DNA of 64,000 bases from Jiangella muralis. GTDB taxonomy: Bacteria; Actinomycetota; Actinomycetes; Jiangellales; Jiangellaceae. Under the pieces are notes generated by a model. That model worked only from the letters and a program-made list of their open reading frames with translations. It was not told where the DNA came from and did no database searches. Where the stretch lies: positions 1 through 64,000 of the forward strand of contig NZ_LFXL01000038.1 in the NCBI RefSeq assembly GCF_001270745.1, read 5' to 3'. The position numbers and the translations under genes are program-made. Positions 1 through 7,786 of the stretch are shown here, in pieces (within the stretch, counting starts at the first letter, position 1; every line of letters begins with the position of its first letter).

Positions 1-50
1 TGAACCGTTGCTTACACCGCTGGACGCCGCCCCGGTAGATACCGCGAAAA

Positions 51-63
51 CTCCAAGATCAAC
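51..63. repeat. Single arm of the CTCCAAGATCAAC hairpin family
   Basis: CTCCAAGATCAAC here is identical to the right arm of the inverted repeat at 14881-14954. Its partner arm would lie to the left of the window edge. It is probably the tail of a terminator-like hairpin belonging to the preceding, unseen gene; this is inference from one shared 13-mer. Confidence 0.4.
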
Positions 64-130
64 GTCGGCGGGGTGGCCGGGGGACGGGAAAGCGCTCGCC
101 GCCGTGACCTGGGTACGTCATCACGAGGTG

Positions 131-177
131 TTGACAGGATGGAAACCGGTGTCCATCATCTCCGGATACCGGTTTCC
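131..177 (+). promoter_or_regulatory. Promoter with two tandem LacI-type operators
   Basis: A consensus -35 box TTGACA is at 131-136, with a plausible -10 around 154-160 (CATCAT). Two palindromes flank the -10: ATGGAAACCGGTGTCCAT at 139-156 (one mismatch between half sites) and GGATACCGGTTTCC at 164-177 (one mismatch). Their centres (147.5 and 170.5) are 23 bp apart, about two helical turns. A central CG inside a GAAACC/GGTTTC palindrome is typical of LacI-family operators, and a LacI gene closes this operon at 9304. The outermost arms also form a perfect 14-bp inverted repeat (137-150 with 168-181). Repression of the whole operon by that LacI protein is inferred. Confidence 0.65.
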
Positions 178-220
178 ATCCGTCCTACCCACACCGCAAC
201 ATGTCGCCAAGGGAGGCCAC

Positions 221-1681
221 ATGCGCGAGAAGGGCCGACGCACCACCCGGGTCACGGCCCGCACCAGAACCCGCGCCGCCGCCTGGCTCCGAACCCGGGG
301 ACGAACCCCGGCCCGCGCCCGAACCCGGGCCGCCGCCGCTGCCACCGCGGCGTCGACCCTGGTACTGGCGCTGGTGCTGACCGGCTGCGGCGACGACTCG
401 ACCGCCGCCGACGGCCGGGTCGAGATCACCGTCTGGCACACCGAGTCGACGCCGACGACGGTCGCGGCGATGGACGAGATCATCGCCGACTACGAGGCCG
501 CCAACCCGGGCGTCACCGTCAGCCAGGAGTCGGTCGGCTGGGGTGACCTGCAGGTGAAGTTCCAGGCGGCGCTGGCCGCCGGCGACCTGCCGGAGATCAC
601 CCAGGTCGAGCCGATGTTCGTCCGCACGCTGTACTCGCAGGACCTGCTGGTGCCGCTGGACGACGTCGTCGACGGGCTCGGCGACGACTACCTGCCGCAG
701 CTGCGCGACATGTTCGCGCTGCCCGACGGGCACGACTACGGGGTGGTGCACGCGTGGGGCACCGACTCCGTCGTCTACCGCGCCGACCTGTACGCGAACG
801 CACCCGGCGCCGGCACCCCGGAGGACCTGGAGACGTGGGACGACTCGGTCGAGCAGTGGCGGGCGGTGTCCGAGGCGAACGACGACGCCTACGGCCTGAT
901 GCTGGCCGGCGACGCCGCGCACAACGTCAACGAGGAGGTGTACCTCTGGCTCGGCTCCAACGGCGGGCACCTGTTCGACGAGAACGGGCACGTCACCATC
1001 GACACGCCGGAGATGCGTGAGGTGCTGGAGTACTGGGTCGAGCTGCGCGACAGCGGGGCACTCTCGCCGGCGTGGTCGTCGCAGACCTACGCCGACAGCC
1101 TCAGCTCGCTGGCGCTGGGCGAGGCCGCGACGATCTTCTCCTTCGGCCGGGCCACGTACACGTTCGAGGACCAGGCGCCCGGCCTCGTGCCGGGCGAGGA
1201 CATCAAGGTCGCGCCGAACCGGCCGGTCGGCCCGTCCGGTGACGACTGGATCACCCAGCTCGACGCCGAACCGTGGGTGGTGTTCAAGGACTCCCCCGAC
1301 GCCGAGGCGGCCGCGGACTTCCTGGAGTTCTTCTTCGAGCGGCAGAACTACCTGCGCTGGATCGGCTCCGTGCCCACCCAGCTGCTGCCGGTGCTGTCGT
1401 CGACGTTCGACGACGCCGAGTACCGGGCGCTGCCGGAGGTGCGCGACTGGGGGTTCTGGATCGACCAGCAACGCCAGATGCTCGAGTCCGGTCAGGCGTA
1501 CCCGCTGATGGTGACGCAGTGGTCGGACCTGGAGCTGCCGTACGTGAGCGACCTCTACGGCTCGGAGATCCTCGTCGACATGGTCATGGACGTCGTCGAG
1601 AACGGCGAGGACGTCGACGAGGCGCTGTCCGACGCCCAGGCCCGGGCCGACGAGCTGCTCTCCCCGCTCTACGACGACTGA
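221..1681 (+). CDS. ABC transporter extracellular solute-binding lipoprotein (sugar type)
   Basis: Predicted carbohydrate-type solute-binding lipoprotein (COG1653 family), 486 aa, which delivers substrate to the two permeases that follow. The ATG at 221 has a GGGAGG ribosome site at 211-216; the frame stays open upstream but without such a site. The N-terminus is odd: about 35 residues rich in Arg, Thr and Ala precede the hydrophobic segment and the lipobox LTGC (Cys56), far longer than a usual signal-peptide n-region. The mature part begins with the expected VEITVWHTES-type strand, and aromatic residues typical of sugar binding are frequent. No ATPase is encoded nearby, so a shared MsiK-like ATPase is presumed. 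The ligand is unknown; the CoA enzymes downstream suggest it is, or is converted to, an organic acid. Confidence 0.85.
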   Translation: MREKGRRTTRVTARTRTRAAAWLRTRGRTPARARTRAAAAATAASTLVLALVLTGCGDDSTAADGRVEITVWHTESTPTTVAAMDEIIADYEAANPGVTVSQESVGWGDLQVKFQAALAAGDLPEITQVEPMFVRTLYSQDLLVPLDDVVDGLGDDYLPQLRDMFALPDGHDYGVVHAWGTDSVVYRADLYANAPGAGTPEDLETWDDSVEQWRAVSEANDDAYGLMLAGDAAHNVNEEVYLWLGSNGGHLFDENGHVTIDTPEMREVLEYWVELRDSGALSPAWSSQTYADSLSSLALGEAATIFSFGRATYTFEDQAPGLVPGEDIKVAPNRPVGPSGDDWITQLDAEPWVVFKDSPDAEAAADFLEFFFERQNYLRWIGSVPTQLLPVLSSTFDDAEYRALPEVRDWGFWIDQQRQMLESGQAYPLMVTQWSDLELPYVSDLYGSEILVDMVMDVVENGEDVDEALSDAQARADELLSPLYDD

Positions 1682-1701
1682 CCAGCGCGAAGGGAACGAC
1701 G

Positions 1702-2640
1702 ATGTCTCTGACGCGAACGACGACGCCCGCGCCGCCCCGCGCCCGCGCCGACGGCCCCCGCCCGCGCCGCCGCATGCCCGGCTGGTTCTGGGGCGCACTG
1801 CTGCTCTCCCCCGCGTTCCTGCTGGTGGCCGGCGTCATCGCGGCGCCGATCGCCTACCTGGTGCGGCTCAGCTTCACCGACGCGCACGCCTACCTGCCGA
1901 AGTTCGGCTCGGTCGGGTTCGACAACTACGTGGCGCTGCTGCGCGCGCCGCACTTCTGGGACAGCGTCCGCACCACGGTCTGGTACGCCGGGCTGACGGT
2001 GGGCCTGCAGCTGGTGCTCGGCGTGCTGATCGCGCTGCTGCTGCACCAGCGCTTCCGCGGCCGCGGCGTCGTCCGGCTGGTCGCGCTGGCGCCGTACATG
2101 GTGCCGTCGATCGTGGTCGCGCTGGTGTTCCGCTGGCTGCTCGACCCCACGACCGGCGCCTACTCGTGGGCGATCGACAAGGTCTGGCCCGGGTCGGAGC
2201 CGCCGAACCTGCTCAGCCCGAACCTGATCTTCTGGTCGCTGGTCGCGGTGTCGGTGTGGATGTTCACCCCGTTCATCGTCATCAGCGTGCTGGCCCGGCT
2301 GCAGACCATCGACCCGTCGGTGGTCGAGGCGGCGACGGTGGACGGCGCGGGCGCCTGGCGGCGGTTCTGGCACATCGTGCTGCCGGAGCTGAAGCCGGTG
2401 CTCTACACGCTGATCCTGCTGCGCTTCATGTTCATGTTCACCAAGTTCGACGTGGTCTATCTCTTCGCCGGGACGGGGACCGAGGTGCGCACGCTGCCCG
2501 TCCTGACCTTCCAGCGCATCTTCGGCGAAGCCCGGCTGGGGTCCGGCGCCGCTGTCGCGATGGTGCTGTTCGTGCTGCTGATGATCTTCACGACGGTGTA
2601 CCTGCGCACGCTGTACCGCGAGCGGGAGGAGACGGCATGA
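1702..2640 (+). CDS. ABC sugar-type transporter permease (MalF-like)
   Basis: Inner-membrane permease, 312 aa, six predicted membrane spans, of the binding-protein-dependent transport family (COG1175). The EAA loop that contacts the ATPase is visible as EAATVDGAGAWRRFWHIVLP near residues 210-230. The start at ATG 1702 has AAGGGA at 1690-1695 and lies 20 nt after the binding-protein stop. A proline- and arginine-rich cytoplasmic N-terminal stretch precedes the first span. It ends in an ATGA overlap with the next permease, so the two are translationally coupled and presumably form the heterodimeric channel. Confidence 0.88.
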   Translation: MSLTRTTTPAPPRARADGPRPRRRMPGWFWGALLLSPAFLLVAGVIAAPIAYLVRLSFTDAHAYLPKFGSVGFDNYVALLRAPHFWDSVRTTVWYAGLTVGLQLVLGVLIALLLHQRFRGRGVVRLVALAPYMVPSIVVALVFRWLLDPTTGAYSWAIDKVWPGSEPPNLLSPNLIFWSLVAVSVWMFTPFIVISVLARLQTIDPSVVEAATVDGAGAWRRFWHIVLPELKPVLYTLILLRFMFMFTKFDVVYLFAGTGTEVRTLPVLTFQRIFGEARLGSGAAVAMVLFVLLMIFTTVYLRTLYREREETA

Positions 2641-3476
2641 CCACCGCCCTGCACCGGCTGAGCCGGGTCCGCTGGTACCTGGTGACCGGCATCGTGCTGC
2701 TGGTCGCGATCAACGGGTTCCCGTTCTACTGGATGGCGCTGACCTCGGTGAAGCCGGGGACGGAGCTGTTCTCGTACCCACCGAGGTTCATCACGACGGC
2801 GCCGGACTTCGGCGGCTTCCAGCGGCTGTTCGAGACCACGAACTTCCTCACCTACGCGAAGAACAGCCTGATCATCGCGACCGGCGCGACGGTGCTGTCG
2901 GTGGTGGTGTCGGCGCTGGCGGCGTACGGGCTGACGCGGTTCCCGTTCCCCGGCAGCCGCGCGTTCAGCACGGCGATCCTCTACGCGTACACGTTCGCGC
3001 CGATCGTCATCGTCGTGCCGTTGTACGGGATGTTCCGCGAGGCCGGGCTGATCAACAGCCACCTCGGCATGATCCTCGCGTACGCCTCGTTCGGCGTGCC
3101 GTTCAGCCTCTGGCTGCTGCAGCCGTTCTTCCGGGCGATCCCGGGGGAACTGGAGGAGGCGGCGTTCGTCGACGGCGCCAACCGGGTGAAGAGCGCGTGG
3201 TACGTCGTGTTCCCGCAGGCGCTACCGGGGCTGATCGCGGTCTCGGTGTTCACCTTCCTGCTGGCGTGGGAGGACTATCTGTTCGCCCGGGTGCTGATCA
3301 CGCGGGACGACCTGAAGACGCTGCCGATCGCGCTGCACGACCTCTACAACGCCAGCCTGCAGGACTGGCCGCTGCTGATGGCCGCCGCCGTCCTCATCAA
3401 TCTGCCCGTCCTGATCGCGTTCCTGTTCGTCCAGAAGTACCTGGTCGCGGGCTGGGGCGCGGGAGCCATCAAGTAG
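2637..3476 (+). CDS. ABC sugar-type transporter permease (MalG-like)
   Basis: Second inner-membrane permease, 279 aa, COG0395 type. Six hydrophobic spans are visible and the EAA loop reads EEAAFVDGANRVKSAWYVV at about residues 172-190, followed by P. The ATG at 2637 overlaps the TGA of the previous gene (ATGA). It pairs with the 1702-2640 permease to form the translocation channel. The next gene starts 20 nt later with its own strong ribosome site, so the importer and the CoA enzymes probably share one transcript. Confidence 0.88.
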   Translation: MTTALHRLSRVRWYLVTGIVLLVAINGFPFYWMALTSVKPGTELFSYPPRFITTAPDFGGFQRLFETTNFLTYAKNSLIIATGATVLSVVVSALAAYGLTRFPFPGSRAFSTAILYAYTFAPIVIVVPLYGMFREAGLINSHLGMILAYASFGVPFSLWLLQPFFRAIPGELEEAAFVDGANRVKSAWYVVFPQALPGLIAVSVFTFLLAWEDYLFARVLITRDDLKTLPIALHDLYNASLQDWPLLMAAAVLINLPVLIAFLFVQKYLVAGWGAGAIK

Positions 3477-3496
3477 ATCGCAGGGAGAGGGGACGC

Positions 3497-4270
3497 ATGT
3501 ACGTCGGTTACGAGGTCCGTGAGGGGACCGCCTGGATCCGGATCGAGCGCCCGGAGAAGCTGAACGCGCTCGACCTGTCCGGCTGGCACGCCATCACCGC
3601 CCACCTGGCCCGGGCGGCGGACGAGGCGCCCGGCCCGGTGGTGCTGACGGGGACGGGGCGGGCGTTCTGCGCCGGCGACGACATCAACACCTTCCATCAG
3701 CACGCCACCCCCGAGCAGGGCATGGACTTCTTCATCGGCGGGCTGTACGCCACCATCGAGGCGATCGTCACGCACCCGTACCCGGTGATCGCCGCGGTCA
3801 ACGGCATCGCGTTCGGCGGCGGCTGCGAGCTGGTGCTGGTCAGCGACCTCGCCATCGCCGCCGACGACGCGACGTTCAGCCTGCCGGAAGGCCGCATCGG
3901 CGCCTGGCCGACGGTCGCCGTCGGGGTCGCGGCGCACGTCAGCGGGCGCAAGCTCGCGGGCGAGCTGTCCTACGAGATGCCGGTGCTGGACGCCGCCGAG
4001 GCGCGCCGCTTCGGCCTGGTCAACCGGGTCGTCCCGCCGGACGGGCTGGAGGACGAGGTGCGCGCCACGGTCGCGCGCATCGGGGCCGCGTCGCCGCACG
4101 CGATCCGTCAGACCAAGCGGTTCCTCACCGAGGAGCTGGTCACGACCGGGCTGCCGAAGGTGCGCCGGGCGCTGACGGCGCTGGTCGAGGAGACGTTGCC
4201 CACGCACGACCTCCAGGAGGGCACCGCCGCCTTCCTGGAGAAGCGCACGCCGGTCTTCGACGGGAAGTGA
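3497..4270 (+). CDS. Enoyl-CoA hydratase/isomerase (crotonase) family enzyme
   Basis: Crotonase-fold enzyme, 257 aa, acting on an acyl-CoA thioester in the cytoplasm. The oxyanion-hole segments are present (FCAGDD about 57-62 and GIAFGGGCE 103-111). Both glutamates used by true hydratases are retained: Glu111 in GGGCE and Glu131 in LPEGRIG. The start ATG 3497 follows a GGGAGAGGGG ribosome site. Hydration of a 2-enoyl-CoA is the simplest role, but a MaoC hydratase is encoded three genes on and no thiolase is present. This paralogue might therefore do a different crotonase reaction such as isomerisation or C-C hydrolysis; that is inference. Confidence 0.85.
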   Translation: MYVGYEVREGTAWIRIERPEKLNALDLSGWHAITAHLARAADEAPGPVVLTGTGRAFCAGDDINTFHQHATPEQGMDFFIGGLYATIEAIVTHPYPVIAAVNGIAFGGGCELVLVSDLAIAADDATFSLPEGRIGAWPTVAVGVAAHVSGRKLAGELSYEMPVLDAAEARRFGLVNRVVPPDGLEDEVRATVARIGAASPHAIRQTKRFLTEELVTTGLPKVRRALTALVEETLPTHDLQEGTAAFLEKRTPVFDGK

Positions 4271-4273
4271 GCC

Positions 4274-5461
4274 ATGACGACCCTCCCCCTGGACGGCGTC
4301 CGCGTTCTCGACTTCGCCCACATGATGCAGGGCCCGTGGGCCGCCGAGATGCTCGGCGACCTCGGCGCCGACGTGATCAAGGTCGAGGTCGTGGGCACCG
4401 GCGAACGCGGCCGGCAGGCCGGCACCACGTTCCTGAACGGTGTCAGCGCGCAGTTCCTCGCGATGAACCGGAACAAGCGCTCGCTCGCCGTCGACCTCAA
4501 GCACCCGGACGGGCTGCGCGTCGCGGAGGCGCTGATCCGGACCGCCGACGTGCTGATCCAGAACTTCCGGCCGGGGGTGATGGACCGGCTCGGCCTCGGG
4601 TGGGAACAGGCGCGGGACGTGAACCCGTCACTCATCTACTGCACGGCGAGCGGCTACGGCGCCGGCGTGCCGGACCCGCGCAAGCCCGGCCAGGACCTGC
4701 TGGCCCAGGCCCGCACCGGCGCGCTCTGGCTCACCGGCACCGCGGCCGACGCGCCCACGCCGGCCGGGCCGTTCGTCGCCGACGTCCACGCGGCGACGAT
4801 GCTGGCCCTCGGCGCGACGGCGGCGCTGCTGGACCGCGCTCGCACCGGCCGCGGCCGCCTCGTCGAGGTCGACCTCGTCGGCGCGATGCTGCACCAGACC
4901 GTGCAGGAGGTGGTGTCGACGCTGAACTCCGGCGAACCGCCGCGCCGCCCGGCCGCGGTGCCGGGCAGCGCGTACCTCGAGGCGCCCTACGGCGTGCACG
5001 CGGCCGCCGACGGGTTCGTCGCGATCTCGCTGACGACGATGGAGGCGCTGGCCGCCGGGCTGGGCGCGCCGGAGATCGTCGAGCGTTTCCCGGACAAGGA
5101 GGCCGCGACGGCCGGCCGTGACGAGCTGAACGCCCTGGTCAGCGCACTGGTCGCGGACCGTCCGGCGCGGGAGGTGCTGGCCGCGCTGGACGCGGCCGGC
5201 GTGTGGTGCGCGCCGGTCAACGACCACCGCGCGATGACCACCGACCCGTACGTGCGCTGGGACCGGCGCCGGCTCGAGGTGAAGCACCCGGTGGCCGGGA
5301 CCGTCGAGCTGGCCGGCAACCCGATCACGCTGGACGGCGAGGCGCTGCCGGCCCGGCGGCCCGCTCCCCTGCTCGGCGAGCACACCGCCGAACTGCTGGC
5401 CGAGCTCGGCCTCGACGCGGACGCGCTGCTGGCGGACGGTGTCGTGGGGGTGCCCCGATGA
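4274..5461 (+). CDS. CaiB/BaiF family (family III) CoA-transferase
   Basis: Family III CoA-transferase, 395 aa, which moves CoA between carboxylic acids through an aspartyl-CoA anhydride intermediate. The N-terminal signature GVRVLDFAHMMQGPWAAEML and GADVIKVE are typical, and Asp170 (FVADVHAATM) sits where formyl-CoA transferase has its catalytic Asp169. Length is normal for the family. It begins 3 nt after the crotonase stop and ends in an ATGA overlap with the MaoC gene. It probably loads the imported acid with CoA, since no acyl-CoA ligase is encoded here; the donor thioester is unknown. Confidence 0.87.
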   Translation: MTTLPLDGVRVLDFAHMMQGPWAAEMLGDLGADVIKVEVVGTGERGRQAGTTFLNGVSAQFLAMNRNKRSLAVDLKHPDGLRVAEALIRTADVLIQNFRPGVMDRLGLGWEQARDVNPSLIYCTASGYGAGVPDPRKPGQDLLAQARTGALWLTGTAADAPTPAGPFVADVHAATMLALGATAALLDRARTGRGRLVEVDLVGAMLHQTVQEVVSTLNSGEPPRRPAAVPGSAYLEAPYGVHAAADGFVAISLTTMEALAAGLGAPEIVERFPDKEAATAGRDELNALVSALVADRPAREVLAALDAAGVWCAPVNDHRAMTTDPYVRWDRRRLEVKHPVAGTVELAGNPITLDGEALPARRPAPLLGEHTAELLAELGLDADALLADGVVGVPR

Positions 5462-5886
5462 CGTGGTTCCCGCCGGTCGGCGCGCGCAGTGTGTTCCGCA
5501 AGACCGTCACCGAGTCCGATGTCGGCCTGTTCGCCGGCATCACCGGCGACTTCGCGCCGCAGCACGTCGACGACGAGTACATGCGTTCGCGGCCGCAGGG
5601 CCGCCGCATCGCGCACGGCGTGCTGACGCTGGGGCTGACGTCGACGGCGGCGGCCCGGTTGTGCGACGCGCACGGCGTGACGGCGGTGTCGTACGGCTAC
5701 GACCGGGTGCGCTTCCTCCGCCCGGTGTTCCTGGGCGACACCGTCACCGTCGACTACGTGATCGACCGCGTGGACGAGCCGGCCCGCAAGGCGTTCGCGG
5801 CGATGACCGCGACCACGCAGGACGGCGAGCGCTGCCTCGTCGGCACGCACGTCCTCTACTGCTACCCGCCGGAAGGAGCCGCGTGA
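5458..5886 (+). CDS. MaoC-type (R)-specific enoyl-CoA hydratase
   Basis: Single hot-dog-fold MaoC-like dehydratase, 142 aa. The hydratase 2 motif is seen as FAGITGDFAPQHVDDEYMRS with the D-x(4)-H pair (D and H about residues 31 and 36), then the GRRIAHGVL stretch. It would hydrate a trans-2-enoyl-CoA to a 3-hydroxyacyl-CoA, directly supplying the SDR two genes downstream. ATG 5458 overlaps the previous stop. Proteins of this class also act on non-fatty acyl-CoAs such as mesaconyl-CoA, so the chain type cannot be read from the sequence. Confidence 0.85.
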   Translation: MTWFPPVGARSVFRKTVTESDVGLFAGITGDFAPQHVDDEYMRSRPQGRRIAHGVLTLGLTSTAAARLCDAHGVTAVSYGYDRVRFLRPVFLGDTVTVDYVIDRVDEPARKAFAAMTATTQDGERCLVGTHVLYCYPPEGAA

Positions 5887-7040
5887 TGCTGGCCGAGGTC
5901 GACCATTTCGTCGAGACGCGGGTCGCGCCGTCGGCGCGCGCCATCGACGCCGAGGCGGCGTTCTTCCCGGACCTGCTGGCCGACGCGGCGGCGCTGGGCC
6001 TGCAGGGCCTCGTCCACTCCCCCGGCGGCGGGCTGGACGTGGCGCGCATGGACCTCGCCCGCGAGGTGACCGAGCGCATCGCGGCGGCCAGCCCGGCGGT
6101 CGCGCTGGGCGTCGCGGGGGCGCGGCTGTCGGCGTACCTGCTGGCCAAGTACGCACCGCCGCACCTGCGCGAACGCTGGGTGGCGCCGATCCTGTCGGCC
6201 CGGGCGTACGGGTCGTTCGCGATCACCGAGCCCGAGGCGGGCACCGACATCCGAGCGCTGAGCACCGTCGCCGTCCCCGACGGCGACCACTACCGGCTCA
6301 CCGGGCACAAGTGCTGGGTCGGCTTCGCGCCGGTCGCGGACGTCGCGATCGTGCTGGCCAAGGTCGGGAGCACGCAGCGGGACGCGCCGATGGTCGCGCT
6401 GGTCGTCGACATGTCCTCCGCCGGAGCGTCCGGGCGGCCCGGCCCGGAGCTGTCCGGTTTCCGCGGCCTGCCCAACGGCGAGCTGGTCTTCGACGGCGTC
6501 CGGGTGCCGCGCGGCGACCGGCTCGACGTCGAGGGGTTCGCCGGGATGATGGACGGACTCAACATGGCCCGCATCGACGCCGCCGCCTACGCGTGCGGGC
6601 TGCTGCGGGCGTCGCTGCTGGCCAGCCTCGCGCGGGCCAACGCACGGCAGGCGTTCGGGCGGCCGATCGGCGACCTGCAGGTCGTCCAGCGCAAGCTGGG
6701 CCGCATGGCCGCCGACTACCGCGCGGCCTGCGAGTTGACCCGCCGCGCCGCCGAGTCGTTCGCCCGCGGGGGCGGCGGCGACCAGGACGTCGTGTCGATG
6801 GCGAAGCTGTTCGCCTCCGACGCCGCCCGCCGGCACACCGACGAGGCCATGCAACTGCACGGCGCCCTCGGCGTCGTCGTCGACGAGGACGTGAACCGCA
6901 TGCACCGCGACGCCAAGGTGACGCAGATCTTCGACGGCACCAGCGAGATCCACGAGACCATGCTCGGCCGCCGGGCGCTGCGGATGCAGGCCCGCGGCGA
7001 GCCGCTGACCGCGTTCCTCGACCTGGAGGTGGGGGCGTGA
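5886..7040 (+). CDS. Acyl-CoA dehydrogenase family flavoprotein
   Basis: FAD-dependent acyl-CoA dehydrogenase, 384 aa, introducing the alpha-beta double bond of an acyl-CoA. The substrate/FAD segment FAITEPEAGTDIRA (about 111-124), RQAFGRPIGDLQ, and the C-terminal IFDGTSEIHETMLGRR are all recognisable. At the position of the usual catalytic glutamate (YEGT in medium- and short-chain enzymes) this protein has Asp350 (FDGT), an unusual replacement. The start ATG at 5886 shares one base with the MaoC stop. Electrons would leave through ETF, which is not encoded in this window. Confidence 0.87.
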   Translation: MLAEVDHFVETRVAPSARAIDAEAAFFPDLLADAAALGLQGLVHSPGGGLDVARMDLAREVTERIAAASPAVALGVAGARLSAYLLAKYAPPHLRERWVAPILSARAYGSFAITEPEAGTDIRALSTVAVPDGDHYRLTGHKCWVGFAPVADVAIVLAKVGSTQRDAPMVALVVDMSSAGASGRPGPELSGFRGLPNGELVFDGVRVPRGDRLDVEGFAGMMDGLNMARIDAAAYACGLLRASLLASLARANARQAFGRPIGDLQVVQRKLGRMAADYRAACELTRRAAESFARGGGGDQDVVSMAKLFASDAARRHTDEAMQLHGALGVVVDEDVNRMHRDAKVTQIFDGTSEIHETMLGRRALRMQARGEPLTAFLDLEVGA

Positions 7041-7786
7041 GCGGGCCGCTGACCGGCGAGGTCGCGCTGGTGACGGGCGCGACCGGCGCCCTGGGCGCGG
7101 CGATCTGTCGCGACCTCGCCCGGGCCGGCGCCGACGTCGCCGTCCACCACCTCGACGAGCCGGAGGCCGCCCGCGCGCTGGCGGACGAGCTGGCCGCGTT
7201 CGGGGTGCGTACGACGACGGTGGCGGCGGACGTGACGTCGTGGGACCAGGCCGGCGCGGCGGTGTCGGCCGTCGGACACTCACTCGGGACCATCACCGTC
7301 CTGGTGAACAACGCCGGGTTCATGGAGCCGGTGCGCATCGTCGACTCGTCGCTGGCGGACTGGCGGCGGACCCTGGGCGTCGACCTCGACGGCGTCTTCG
7401 TCGTCACCCGGCACGTGCTGCCCGGGATGCTGGAGACGCACGGCCGCATCGTCAACGTGTCGTCGCAGCTGGCCTTCAAGGGCGCCGTCGACTACGTCGC
7501 GTACGCCACCGCGAAGGCCGGGGTGCTCGGCTTCACCAAGGCGCTGGCCAGGGAGGTCGGGCCGCGCGTGCGCGTCAACGCCATAGCGCCGGGCCCGATC
7601 GACACCCCGATGGTGCGCCCGTACGCGACGCCGGACTGGGTCGACGCCCGCACCCGCGACTCCGTCACCGCCCGGCTCGGGACGCCGGAGGAGATCGGGC
7701 CGGCCGTCGTCTTCTTGGCCGGCCCCGGCGCCGAGTTGATGCACGGGCAGACGCTGCACCTCAACGGCGGCGGGGTGATGACGTGA
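7037..7786 (+). CDS. SDR family oxidoreductase (probable 3-hydroxyacyl-CoA dehydrogenase)
   Basis: Short-chain dehydrogenase, 249 aa. The Rossmann motif TGATGALG is near residues 14-21 (the sixth position is Ala rather than Gly), NNAG is present, the catalytic serine lies in NVSSQ and the active-site pair in YATAK. C-terminal PGPIDTPM is typical of FabG-like enzymes. The GTG at 7037 overlaps the previous TGA. By context it oxidises the 3-hydroxyacyl-CoA made by the MaoC or crotonase enzyme to a 3-ketoacyl-CoA, probably with NAD. The real substrate is unknown. Confidence 0.82.
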   Translation: MSGPLTGEVALVTGATGALGAAICRDLARAGADVAVHHLDEPEAARALADELAAFGVRTTTVAADVTSWDQAGAAVSAVGHSLGTITVLVNNAGFMEPVRIVDSSLADWRRTLGVDLDGVFVVTRHVLPGMLETHGRIVNVSSQLAFKGAVDYVAYATAKAGVLGFTKALAREVGPRVRVNAIAPGPIDTPMVRPYATPDWVDARTRDSVTARLGTPEEIGPAVVFLAGPGAELMHGQTLHLNGGGVMT

